Shown here in pieces: positions 17,636 to 25,240 of a stretch of 63,161 nt of DNA. Origin of the DNA: JBDRMV01 sp043825615 (GTDB lineage: Bacteria > CG03). The notes under the pieces were generated by a model that made no database searches, had not been told where the DNA came from, and saw nothing but the letters and a program-made list of their open reading frames with translations. Numbering within the stretch: the first letter of the stretch is position 1; every line of letters starts with the position of its first letter. Location of the stretch: contig JBDRRS010000026.1 of NCBI GenBank assembly GCA_043825615.1, positions 1 to 63,161 of the forward strand, in the 5' to 3' direction. The translations under genes were made by a program, and so were the position numbers.

Positions 17636-18563
17636 TGTCATAATCATCGGCGGCGGGCCCGCGGGTCTCACTGCGGGGATTTACTGCGCGAGAGCGGGCA
17701 TGAAGACGCTGATTCTGGAGAAAAGTTTCATAGGAGGCCAGGCGGCGCTGACGGACAGGATAGAAAATTATCCGGGTTTTCCCGACGGGATAAACGGCGC
17801 CGAACTTCTGAGTTTGTTCGAGAAGCAGGCGCGCCGTTTCGGCGCCGAAATTAAAACGGAAACAGCCGAAAAGATAGAAAAAAACGGCAGCCGTTTTGAT
17901 ATCGTAAGTTCCGGAGGAAATTACGGGGCTCTGTCGGTAATCGCCGCCTCCGGCGCGGTTCCGGGAAAACTCAATATCCCGGGCGAGAAGGAATTCATAG
18001 GCCGCGGCGTGTCTTACTGCGCCACGTGCGACGCGCCGTTTTACAGGGATAAGACCGTTGCCGTGGTCGGCGGTGGCGATGCGGCGGCGGAGGAAGCGAT
18101 ATTCCTGGCAAAGTTCGCCGGAAAAGTTTATTTGATTCACCGCCGCGACCGTCTGCGCGCGGCGAAAATCATCAGCGACCGCGCGGCAGAGAATCCCAAA
18201 ATAGAATTTGTGTGGAATTCTGTTCCCGGAGAAATATCGGGCAAAGAATCGGTCGGGGGAATTTCGGTCGTCAACAGGAAAACGGGCGAAAAATCCGTCA
18301 TAAAGTGCGACGGTGTTTTTGTTTTTATCGGCTATATTCCGGCCACCGGTATCGTCAAAGGTCTTGCGGATACGAATGAAAAAGGACGCATTGTCGTTAA
18401 CAGGCAGATGGAAACTTCCTGCAAAGGCATTTTTGCCTGCGGGGACTGCACCGACAAAAAACTTTTTCAGGTGGCGACTGCCGCCGGCGACGGCGCCGCC
18501 GCGGCTTTTTCCGCAAGTAAATTCGTGGAGAAAGTGAAGGGCTTTTCGTATGATAAGATATAG
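17628..18563 (+). CDS. trxB: Thioredoxin reductase
   Basis: 311 residues from ATG 17628 (MYDVIIIGGGPAGL). A longer frame to 17562 lies inside the upstream gene. FAD motif GGGPAGL, redox pair C131 and C134 in CATCDAPF, NADPH motif VVGGGDAAAEEA and C-terminal CGDCTDKKLFQVATAAGDG are all present. It reduces thioredoxin with NADPH. The TAG stop is the first three bases of a TAGCGAGC repeat. A TlpA-like protein and a CcdA-like membrane protein are found a few kb downstream. Confidence 0.96.
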   Translation: MYDVIIIGGGPAGLTAGIYCARAGMKTLILEKSFIGGQAALTDRIENYPGFPDGINGAELLSLFEKQARRFGAEIKTETAEKIEKNGSRFDIVSSGGNYGALSVIAASGAVPGKLNIPGEKEFIGRGVSYCATCDAPFYRDKTVAVVGGGDAAAEEAIFLAKFAGKVYLIHRRDRLRAAKIISDRAAENPKIEFVWNSVPGEISGKESVGGISVVNRKTGEKSVIKCDGVFVFIGYIPATGIVKGLADTNEKGRIVVNRQMETSCKGIFACGDCTDKKLFQVATAAGDGAAAAFSASKFVEKVKGFSYDKI

Positions 18564-18910
18564 CGAGCGGTGTTGGCACGGCATTGCCTTACAAGCACGC
18601 TCACGGGTGCTGCTCGCTCCGCAGTCCTGCGGGGAGAAAGCAGAGACCCTCGGACTGACGGGCTTGTCAGACAACGCCGTGCCTCCTGCGAATGATAATG
18701 TAGCGAGCGACTTTGGCAAGCGGGGCTGTGTGAGCGAGGAGTTTTACCCGTGCCCGGAGCGAACCCAGAGCGAGCTTGATGGTTGGGGACAGGTCTTGAA
18801 AAGACCTGTCCCCTTCCATAAAAGCGTCCCCGCTGGCAAAGCCGTGAGCGTATCCGCTTTGGCTTGAATGCTGACGACAAAGCCTCGAGCGATTTGGTCG
18901 CGGTAAAGTG
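18564..18910. repeat. Gene-free, repeat-rich spacer
   Basis: About 345 bases without a credible gene. It contains two TAGCGAGC-headed units (18561 and 18701), several AGCGAGC words, a perfect GGGGACAG palindrome (18785-18813) and a GC-rich tail. Short frames that cross it are repeat translations. Confidence 0.65.
18785..18813. repeat. GGGGACAG palindrome (REP-like), copy 1
   Basis: A 13-base perfect stem, GGGGACAGGTCTT / AAGACCTGTCCCC, with a 3-base loop, flanked by TT and by TTCCAT. The same core occurs in the 51037-51138 array and in a shortened form at 44792. It resembles REP-like elements mobilised by RAYT transposases, but no such transposase is in this window. Confidence 0.75.
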
Positions 18911-20050
18911 ATGAGAAAATTTAAAAGCATTTTACTTGTTTTTATTCCGCTGCTCTTTTTTCTTTCGGCGGGGAAAAAGGAACAGACCCTTTTTCCCGCG
19001 CGGTACTGGCGGGCAGCGGGAGACAAAATTGTCCGGTGCGAACTCTGTCCGAGGAAATGTATTCTGCAGGACGGTCAAAGAGGCGTTTGTACGGCGAGAG
19101 TAAACAAAGGCGGAAAACTTTTTACTCTTACATACGGCAGGCCCGTTGCCGTTCACGTTGACCCGATAGAAAAAAAACCGTTTTTTCACGTGACCCCGGG
19201 CGCCCCTGCTTTTTCCATCGCAACGGCAGGATGCAACATGAGATGCAAGTTCTGTCAGAACTGGCAGATTTCGCAGTCGGACCCGGGAGAAGTAAGCGGG
19301 CAGTTTGTAAGTCCGGAAGATATTGTCAGGGGAGCAATAGAAAATAAATGCGATTTTATTGTTTATACCTACACGGAGCCGACGGTTTTTTACGAATATA
19401 TGCTGGATATCTGCAAACTCGCAAAAAAGAAGGGGCTCAAAAACGCAATGCATTCCTGCGGCTATATAAATCCGCAGCCGCTGGAAGAGTTGTTGAAATA
19501 TATGGATGCCGCAAACATTGACCTCAAAGGTTTCAACAGAGATTTTTATCAGGAAATGGGGCTGCTTGCCGAACTTAAGCCGGTTCTGGAAACGCTTGAA
19601 GCCATTAAAAAAGCAGGGGTCTGGCTTGAGATAACAAATTTAATTATTCCCGGAGTTAACGATAAACCGCAGGAAATAAAAAAGATGTGCGAATGGATTA
19701 AAAGCAACCTTGGCTCCGCCACGCCCGTTCATTTCGGCCGTTTTCACCCGGCCTTCAAACTGGAAAATCTTCCGCCTACACCCGTCAAAACGCTTGAAAA
19801 TGCCAGGAAAATAGCCCTGCAGACGGGATTAAAATATGTTTACATCGGCAACATCCCCGGTCATTCCGCCGAGAACACATACTGCCCGAAATGCGGGGAA
19901 CTTCTTGTCGGAAGAATCGGTTATAAAATTCTGCAAAACAGCATAAAGGACAACAGTTGCTCATTCTGCGGCTGCAAAATTGAAGGGCTCTGGGAATTAA
20001 AAAAGGAACCGGAAATCATTAAACACAATAAACCGAAATCAGGGAAGTGA
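18911..20050 (+). CDS. amrS: AmmeMemoRadiSam-type radical SAM enzyme with N-terminal export/membrane segment
   Basis: 379 residues from ATG 18911 (a GTG lies one codon earlier). Radical SAM cysteines C108, C112 and C115 lie in CNMRCKFC. The extra N-terminal CELCPRKCILQDGQRGVC motif and C-terminal CPKCGELLVGR and CSFCGCK pairs are typical of AmrS (COG1180). Residues about 2-6 are basic and 7-21 hydrophobic, which would place the catalytic domain outside or at the membrane. The AmmA/Memo partners are not adjacent. It sits with CcdA-like and TlpA-like thiol proteins. The substrate is unknown. Confidence 0.86.
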   Translation: MRKFKSILLVFIPLLFFLSAGKKEQTLFPARYWRAAGDKIVRCELCPRKCILQDGQRGVCTARVNKGGKLFTLTYGRPVAVHVDPIEKKPFFHVTPGAPAFSIATAGCNMRCKFCQNWQISQSDPGEVSGQFVSPEDIVRGAIENKCDFIVYTYTEPTVFYEYMLDICKLAKKKGLKNAMHSCGYINPQPLEELLKYMDAANIDLKGFNRDFYQEMGLLAELKPVLETLEAIKKAGVWLEITNLIIPGVNDKPQEIKKMCEWIKSNLGSATPVHFGRFHPAFKLENLPPTPVKTLENARKIALQTGLKYVYIGNIPGHSAENTYCPKCGELLVGRIGYKILQNSIKDNSCSFCGCKIEGLWELKKEPEIIKHNKPKSGK

Positions 20051-20056
20051 AAAATT

Positions 20057-20110
20057 TTGCGCTTCGCACTTTACGCTTTGCCCTTCACACTTTACGCTTC
20101 ACGCTTTCTC
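20057..20110. repeat. Short imperfect direct repeats (CACTTTACGC type)
   Basis: Words such as CTTCGCACTTTACGC, CTTCACACTTTACGC and CTTCACGCTTT follow one another between amrS and the CcdA-like gene. The same CTTCACACTTTACGC word occurs at 38790-38806 in the N-terminal coding region of the PorV-like gene. Confidence 0.55.
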
Positions 20111-20111
20111 T

Positions 20112-20756
20112 GTGAATTCCACAATTACCACCTTCCTTCAGTTATTCGGCATAGGATTCAGTCTGGGAATGACAGGCCCCTGCCTTTTTACCTGCGTTCC
20201 TGTTGTAACCGCGTATGTTTCCGGAACGGGAAAAAAGCCCCGCGAAATTTTTACGGAGATACTCCTTTTTCTTTCGGGACGTCTTGCGGCGGCAATTTTT
20301 TTCGGTTTTCTTGCCGGCGTTTCCGCGCGGTTTTTAAATGTTTTTCTGAATTCCAAAACTGTTTCATATCTGAGGCCGCTGGGCGGTGCGCTTATTATTC
20401 TTCTTGGTTTTTCCGTTCTTTTCGGCAAACGGTCTTTTCCCTGTGCCGGCTTTGCTAAAAAAGCCGCCTCGGGCGGAGTTTTTCTGCTCGGGTTTTTTAT
20501 AGGGCTCGCTCCCTGTCCGCCGTTTATCGCTCTTTTTGCCGAGATAGCGCTTATGTCGAAGTCGGTTTTAGATGGGATTTTTTACGCGTTTTTCTTCGGT
20601 TCGGGGCTTTTTGTCTCGGGGCTGATTGCTCTTTCCGCCGCCTCGGGCGTTCTGACGGGCTTTTTACCGAAAATGTTAAATGAAAAAAGCAAACGGATTT
20701 TCAGAATTGTCTGCGGTCTGCTGATGGTCGTGATGGGTACGAAATGGGTTCTATAA
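20112..20756 (+). CDS. CcdA/DsbD-transmembrane (or SafE-like) protein
   Basis: 214 residues, GTG start, about six membrane segments. Two proline-cysteine motifs, MTGPCLFTCVPV near the N-terminus and GLAPCPPFIAL in the middle, match the DsbD membrane domain/CcdA or the related COG2836 (SafE) family. In CcdA, such cysteines pass electrons from cytoplasmic thioredoxin to periplasmic thiol proteins. A TlpA-like lipoprotein two genes downstream could be its partner. COG2836 would imply a different role, so the function is moderately supported. It overlaps the next gene by 13 bases. Confidence 0.75.
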   Translation: MNSTITTFLQLFGIGFSLGMTGPCLFTCVPVVTAYVSGTGKKPREIFTEILLFLSGRLAAAIFFGFLAGVSARFLNVFLNSKTVSYLRPLGGALIILLGFSVLFGKRSFPCAGFAKKAASGGVFLLGFFIGLAPCPPFIALFAEIALMSKSVLDGIFYAFFFGSGLFVSGLIALSAASGVLTGFLPKMLNEKSKRIFRIVCGLLMVVMGTKWVL

Positions 20757-22993
20757 AAATTTCTGCGTTTCTTCTCGGCTTTTCGGCGATGATATCGCAG
20801 ATTGTTTTTGTAAGAGAATTTCTTATTGCCTTTTCGGGCAATGAGGTTTCAATGGGGGTTGTTCTCGCTTTCTGGTTTCTTTGGGTCGCCGCCGGCGCCC
20901 GGTTTCTCGGAAAATTTTCGGACGCTATCAGGGACAGGAGAAGATTTCTCTCTGCCTGCCAGTTTTTTCTGTTTATTCTTATCCCTCTGGAAGTTCTGCT
21001 TATAAGATGGATAAAACCGGTTTTAAACATAGCGACGGGGGAAACTGTTTCTTTTACTTTGATGATTCTGGCGGTTGGCGCCGTTCTTGCGCCGGCGTGC
21101 GTCGTTTTCGGTTTTATGTTTTCTTTGTGCTGCGCGGCGGACGCCTGCGGCGAGTCATCCGAAAAAATCGGGAAAGTTTACTATCTGGAAGCAGCTGGGG
21201 CCGCAGCGGGCGGGCTTCTTGCCAGTTTTGTTTTGATAAGGTGGTTTTCTTCGGTTCAGATTGCATCAGGCATTGGTTCCCTGAATCTTTTGTTCGGCGC
21301 CTCCGGGTTTTTTCTGGCTGAAAAGAAAAACAAACTTATCGGAGCGCTGGCGTCGGCGGTTTTTGTTTTGAATGTTTTTCTGCTGTTTACGGGTGTGTGG
21401 AATAAGATTGATAAGAAGTCCCTGGAGGCATCGTACAGGGGCTATGAATTAATTTCCTCAAAAAATTCGATTTACGGCAATGTAACAGTTGTTAAAAGGG
21501 ACGGTCAAATTTCATTTTTCTACGACGGCACCCGTCTTTATACCACAGGAGATTTTTGTTCTGCGGAAGAGGCGGTTCATTTTGCGCTTCTTGAGCATCC
21601 CTCGCCCGGGAAAGTTCTTTTAATCGGCGGCGGTGTCGCCGGCCTGCTGAAAGAGGTTTTGAAGCATCCGGTTGAAAAGGTGGTCTACGTTGAACTTGAC
21701 CCTCTCGTGATTGAGGAGGCGCGAAAGTGTCTTCCGCTCGGCGTTCTTCATGAAAATAAGGTCAGCGTAAAAAATACCGACGGAAGATTTTTTGTAAAAA
21801 ACACCCGGGAAAAATATGACTGCGTGATTGTCAGCGTCGGGTCCCCCCTTTCGGCGCAGGTAAACAGGTTTTACACCGTTGAGTTTTTCGGGGAGGTAAA
21901 AAAAATTCTGAATGTTCAAGGAATTTTGTCTTTCGGTCTTGCATCCTCCGAAGATTACATCAGTCCGCCCCTCGCGGAATTTCTCTCATCCATACGCAAG
22001 TCGCTTGGGAATGTCTTTAAGGACGTCAGGATTATCCCCGGCTTTACGGCTTATTTTCTGTCTTCCGACGGAGATGCGCTGACCTGCGATTACAGGAAAC
22101 TTCTCGCGGTTGCACGGGAGAGAAAACTGAATTTGAAGTTCGTCCGGGATTATTATCTTTCTTCAAAAATGAGCGGCGAAAGAATCAAATGGATGGAAGA
22201 TGTTCTGGACCGGTGCGCGGGCGTTTCCGCAAACCGCGATTTCCGCCCGGCAGCGTATTATTACAATTTTGTATTCTGGGCGAGCCGCTTGAGGAACCCG
22301 TTTCTGAAGAATGTTCTTATTAGGATTTCCTCCGCGGGATTTATGTCCTTTGCGGGAGCGGGTCTTTTCCTGCTGCTGCTTTTCCGTTTTTTCAGCAGAA
22401 AGAAAGAGAGTGCCGTGCTCCTTACCGTTATGACGGCCGGATTTTCGGAAATTGTTTTACAGATGGTCGTTCTGATTTCGTTTCAGGTGATTTACGGTTT
22501 CCTCTTTTACAAACTGGGTGTTATCCTGACATCTTTTATGATGGGTATGGCTTTCGGCGGTTTTGCCGCGGTGAGGTCTGTCCGCAGGATAAAGAACATT
22601 TTTCCCGTGTTTGTCGGGACTCAGGCGGTAATTTGTTTATTTCCTCTGATTATGGTTTTGTTCATTGCGTTTTTTTCAGGTTCTCAGAACAGTTTTTTTT
22701 CGTTTCTTACGGCGAAATTTTTTTATTTTATTCTGCCGCTGCTTACCGGTTTTGCGGGGGGCTTTCAATTCCCTCTTGCATGCAGGATATTAAGCGGTCC
22801 GGAAAAAACGGGGCGGCTCGCGGGTAAAGCGTATGCCTTTGACCTGCTCGGCGCATCGGCCGGGGCGTTTGCCGCCGGAACTTTTCTGCTTCCTGTTCTC
22901 GGAATGTACAAGGTGTGTTATCTCGCGGCTTTTTTAAATGCAATTGCCTTAATACTGCTTTTTTCTTATAATCTACCTGAGCAGGGGGTGTGA
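20744..22993 (+). CDS. Fused membrane transporter-like and spermidine synthase-like protein
   Basis: 749 residues. Membrane segments span residues about 1-210 and 520-745. Between them lies a class I SAM-binding domain of the polyamine (aminopropyl) synthase fold, with LLIGGGVAGLLKEVLKHP, VVYVELDPLVIEEAR and a DGRFFVKN segment. Such fused proteins are common but their substrate is unclear, since the spermidine synthase active-site residues often diverge. The C-terminal half is close to that of the family of MFS-like segments. It overlaps both neighbours, suggesting one transcript with the thiol genes. Confidence 0.85.
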   Translation: MGSIKISAFLLGFSAMISQIVFVREFLIAFSGNEVSMGVVLAFWFLWVAAGARFLGKFSDAIRDRRRFLSACQFFLFILIPLEVLLIRWIKPVLNIATGETVSFTLMILAVGAVLAPACVVFGFMFSLCCAADACGESSEKIGKVYYLEAAGAAAGGLLASFVLIRWFSSVQIASGIGSLNLLFGASGFFLAEKKNKLIGALASAVFVLNVFLLFTGVWNKIDKKSLEASYRGYELISSKNSIYGNVTVVKRDGQISFFYDGTRLYTTGDFCSAEEAVHFALLEHPSPGKVLLIGGGVAGLLKEVLKHPVEKVVYVELDPLVIEEARKCLPLGVLHENKVSVKNTDGRFFVKNTREKYDCVIVSVGSPLSAQVNRFYTVEFFGEVKKILNVQGILSFGLASSEDYISPPLAEFLSSIRKSLGNVFKDVRIIPGFTAYFLSSDGDALTCDYRKLLAVARERKLNLKFVRDYYLSSKMSGERIKWMEDVLDRCAGVSANRDFRPAAYYYNFVFWASRLRNPFLKNVLIRISSAGFMSFAGAGLFLLLLFRFFSRKKESAVLLTVMTAGFSEIVLQMVVLISFQVIYGFLFYKLGVILTSFMMGMAFGGFAAVRSVRRIKNIFPVFVGTQAVICLFPLIMVLFIAFFSGSQNSFFSFLTAKFFYFILPLLTGFAGGFQFPLACRILSGPEKTGRLAGKAYAFDLLGASAGAFAAGTFLLPVLGMYKVCYLAAFLNAIALILLFSYNLPEQGV

Positions 22994-23511
22994 TGAAGTT
23001 TATTTTTATTCTGGGAATTTTGTTATTTGGCGGCTGCCGCGGCGGGGAAAAGGCGGCCGTTTCCGAAAGCAGTGAAAAAGCGGCGGTCTCCGCTGCACCC
23101 GATTTTACGGTTTCGGCGCTCGACGGAAGAACGATAAAACTTTCTTCGCTTAAAGGGAAGGTTGTGTTAATTGATTTCTGGGCGACGTGGTGCGGACCCT
23201 GCGTTTATGAAATTCCGGGGTTTATAAAACTGTACGATAAATATAACAAAAGAGGCCTTGAAATTATCGGGCTTTCCGTTGACAGAGACAGAAAAGCGGT
23301 TGTTGATTTTGCGGACAAAAGAGGGATAAATTACCCTATTGCATTTGCGGATGGAGAGATTCAGGGGAATTACGGGGGGATTCGGGCAATTCCCACGACG
23401 GTTTTTGTTGACAGAGAGGGGCGGATTGCGAAAAGTGTTGTCGGCGCGAGGGACGAAGCGTTTTTTGAAAACGAGATAATAAAATTACTCGGGGGAGGGG
23501 ATGATGGCTGA
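22990..23511 (+). CDS. TlpA/ResA-like thioredoxin-fold lipoprotein
   Basis: 173 residues. N-terminal hydrophobic segment ends in a lipobox (LLFGGC, cysteine near residue 16). The thioredoxin domain has WCGPC with W67 and redox cysteines C68 and C71, and a cis-proline region AIPTTVFVD. This is a membrane-anchored periplasmic thiol-disulfide oxidoreductase, as in cytochrome c maturation. It is probably reduced by the CcdA-like protein encoded at 20112. The gene overlaps its upstream neighbour by 4 bases. Confidence 0.92.
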   Translation: MMKFIFILGILLFGGCRGGEKAAVSESSEKAAVSAAPDFTVSALDGRTIKLSSLKGKVVLIDFWATWCGPCVYEIPGFIKLYDKYNKRGLEIIGLSVDRDRKAVVDFADKRGINYPIAFADGEIQGNYGGIRAIPTTVFVDREGRIAKSVVGARDEAFFENEIIKLLGGGDDG

Positions 23512-23857
23512 GAAAAACCGGAAAGAGAAAAATGGCGATGAGTTTGAGTATGGGGAATGCGCATGTAAGCATGATAAACTGAGAGATTTTTATAAAAAAG
23601 CAAAGGAATTTACGATGGACGTCGGTCAGAAGATTTCAAAGCAGGCCTCCATCCAGAAGAAAAATGTTGAACTGATTAAACTGTCGGACGGCCTCGCGGG
23701 GAAGTACCGGCTTTTAGGAGAGCAATCTTTTGCGTATTTCAAAAAACATGCCCCTGCTGACGGAGCAGTTAAGAAAATTATCGTTGAAATAAAGAAACTG
23801 CAGACCGAAATAAAAGGTCTGAAAATAAAGATAGGAAGAGAGAAGGCAGGCAAATAA
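23501..23857 (+). CDS. Small charged helical protein, unknown function
   Basis: 118 residues (117 if ATG 23504 is used). It starts inside the end of the TlpA-like gene after GGGGAGGGG, a good ribosome site. It has a CAC motif near residue 20 and then almost only charged, helix-forming residues (KKLQTEIKGLKIKIGREK at the end), suggesting a coiled coil. No family was recognised. It ends just before tRNA-Ala. Confidence 0.6.
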   Translation: MMAEKNRKEKNGDEFEYGECACKHDKLRDFYKKAKEFTMDVGQKISKQASIQKKNVELIKLSDGLAGKYRLLGEQSFAYFKKHAPADGAVKKIIVEIKKLQTEIKGLKIKIGREKAGK

Positions 23858-23886
23858 CCGAATCTTTACTTTTCTTGATATTTCTT

Positions 23887-23959
23887 GGGGGTGTAGCTCA
23901 GATGGGAGAGTGTCTGAATGGCATTCAGAAGGCCGGGGGTTCGATTCCCCCCACCTCCA
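23887..23959 (+). tRNA. tRNA-Ala (anticodon GGC)
   Basis: A seven-base acceptor stem GGGGGTG/CACCTCC with one G-U pair, D-arm GTAGCTCAGATGGGAGAG, anticodon loop ATGGCAT giving GGC, and T-arm GGGGGTTCGATTCCCCC. The CCA end is not encoded. Confidence 0.95.
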
Positions 23960-24010
23960 AAAATATAATCAGTTTTTCACAGTTTCTGCTATAAGGGGTT
24001 GACGGGTAAA

Positions 24011-24352
24011 ATGATAGAGAGTTATTCATTCGGCAGAATCAAAATTTCAGGGAAAATTTATAATTCAGATTTGATTATCCTCGGCGCCAAAGTCATTTCC
24101 CCGTGGTGGAGAAAAGAGGGGCACAGGTTATCGTGCGGGGACATAGAAGTTGTTTTCAATTTTAAGCCGGATGTTCTTATTGCCGGTCAGGGCGACCCCG
24201 GTCTTATGAAAACGGGCGAGGATGTGATAAGAAAGTGCGGCGAGGAAAATATAGAATTTTCGGCACGTCCGACAAGGCCGGCGGTTGAGCTGTTTAACGG
24301 GTATTTTAACGAGGGGAAAAAAGTCGCCGGCTGTTTTCACCTGACCTGCTGA
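24011..24352 (+). CDS. Mth938-like (DUF498) domain protein
   Basis: 113 residues from ATG 24011; a TTG at 23999 is also in frame. The core FGRIKISGKIYNSDLII, WWRKEGHRLSCGDIE, VLIAGQGDPGLM and the C-terminal NEGKKVAGCFHLTC fit the Mth938/NDUFAF3-like fold, a small soluble family of uncertain function. The stop is 3 bases before the DUF1015 gene, so the two are probably co-transcribed. Confidence 0.8.
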   Translation: MIESYSFGRIKISGKIYNSDLIILGAKVISPWWRKEGHRLSCGDIEVVFNFKPDVLIAGQGDPGLMKTGEDVIRKCGEENIEFSARPTRPAVELFNGYFNEGKKVAGCFHLTC

Positions 24353-24355
24353 AAA

Positions 24356-25240
24356 ATGGTTAAGGTTTTACCGTTTAAGCCTGTTGCGTTTGCCGGAGGA
24401 AAAGATAAAAGCAGGTTTTTGGCGCCTCCTTACGATGTGATTTCACCCGGACTGCAGAAAGAACTTTATAAAAAGAGCAGATACAATGTTGTCCGGCTCA
24501 TTTTCGGCAGGAGATATTCCTCCGACAACGATGGAAGGAATTGCTATACGAGAGCCGCTGAATTTTACGAGAAGTGGATGACGTCTGGGAAACTTTACGG
24601 GGAACAGGAAGGAATTTTTCTTTTGGAACAGAGTTTCAAGTTCCGCGGAGAAAATTTTAAGCGTCTCGGCGCGGTTACTCGTCTCGACTGGAAGACGACG
24701 GACGAAAAAAGTATTATCCCGCATGAAAAAACGTTTGCGAGCCACAGGCGGGACAGGCTGAGGCTGCTTCGGAAACTTCCGTATAATTTTTCCCCGGTTT
24801 TTCTTTTAACCGGCGGAATTGAAAAATTGCTGGAAGCAGCGAGGAAAAATTCAAAAAAAACATTTTCGTATTCCGCCCCGGGCGAGCGTGGAGCCCTTTT
24901 CAGGGTTTCCGGTGAATACAGGAAAAAAATTTCTCTTTCCCTTGCGGGGAAAAAAATGATAATTGCCGACGGGCATCATCGCCTGACGGTTTCAAAGGAT
25001 TATTACGGTAAAAATCCGCGGGCCCGGTATTTTTTAATTTACGTAACGGACTTCCGGAGCCGCGGCTGTCTGCTCCTTTCAGGGCAAGACAGAAAAACGG
25101 AACTGGGGCGTGATGTGATAACCGGAGTATTAAAGACGGGAAAACTCCTGAAACAGAAAACAACTTATTTCTGGCCGAAACTCCCTTCGGGCCTGTTAAT
25201 TCATCCCGTTGGAGAAGCAATGAGCGGTAAGAGCGGATGA
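24356..25240 (+). CDS. DUF1015 family protein, shortened
   Basis: 294 residues. The diagnostic APPYDVISP near residue 22 and IIADGHHRLTVSK near residue 200 identify the DUF1015 family, thought to be a kinase-like or ATP-binding protein of amino-acid metabolism. Most members are over 400 residues. Here the frame closes about 90 residues after the GHHR motif, so the C-terminal part is reduced. No frameshift is obvious. Function unknown. Confidence 0.78.
   Translation: MVKVLPFKPVAFAGGKDKSRFLAPPYDVISPGLQKELYKKSRYNVVRLIFGRRYSSDNDGRNCYTRAAEFYEKWMTSGKLYGEQEGIFLLEQSFKFRGENFKRLGAVTRLDWKTTDEKSIIPHEKTFASHRRDRLRLLRKLPYNFSPVFLLTGGIEKLLEAARKNSKKTFSYSAPGERGALFRVSGEYRKKISLSLAGKKMIIADGHHRLTVSKDYYGKNPRARYFLIYVTDFRSRGCLLLSGQDRKTELGRDVITGVLKTGKLLKQKTTYFWPKLPSGLLIHPVGEAMSGKSG

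Noticed and set aside
18550..18867. 105-codon open frame in the repeat-rich spacer
   Set aside because: It is made of repeat translations and has no ribosome site or protein-like composition.
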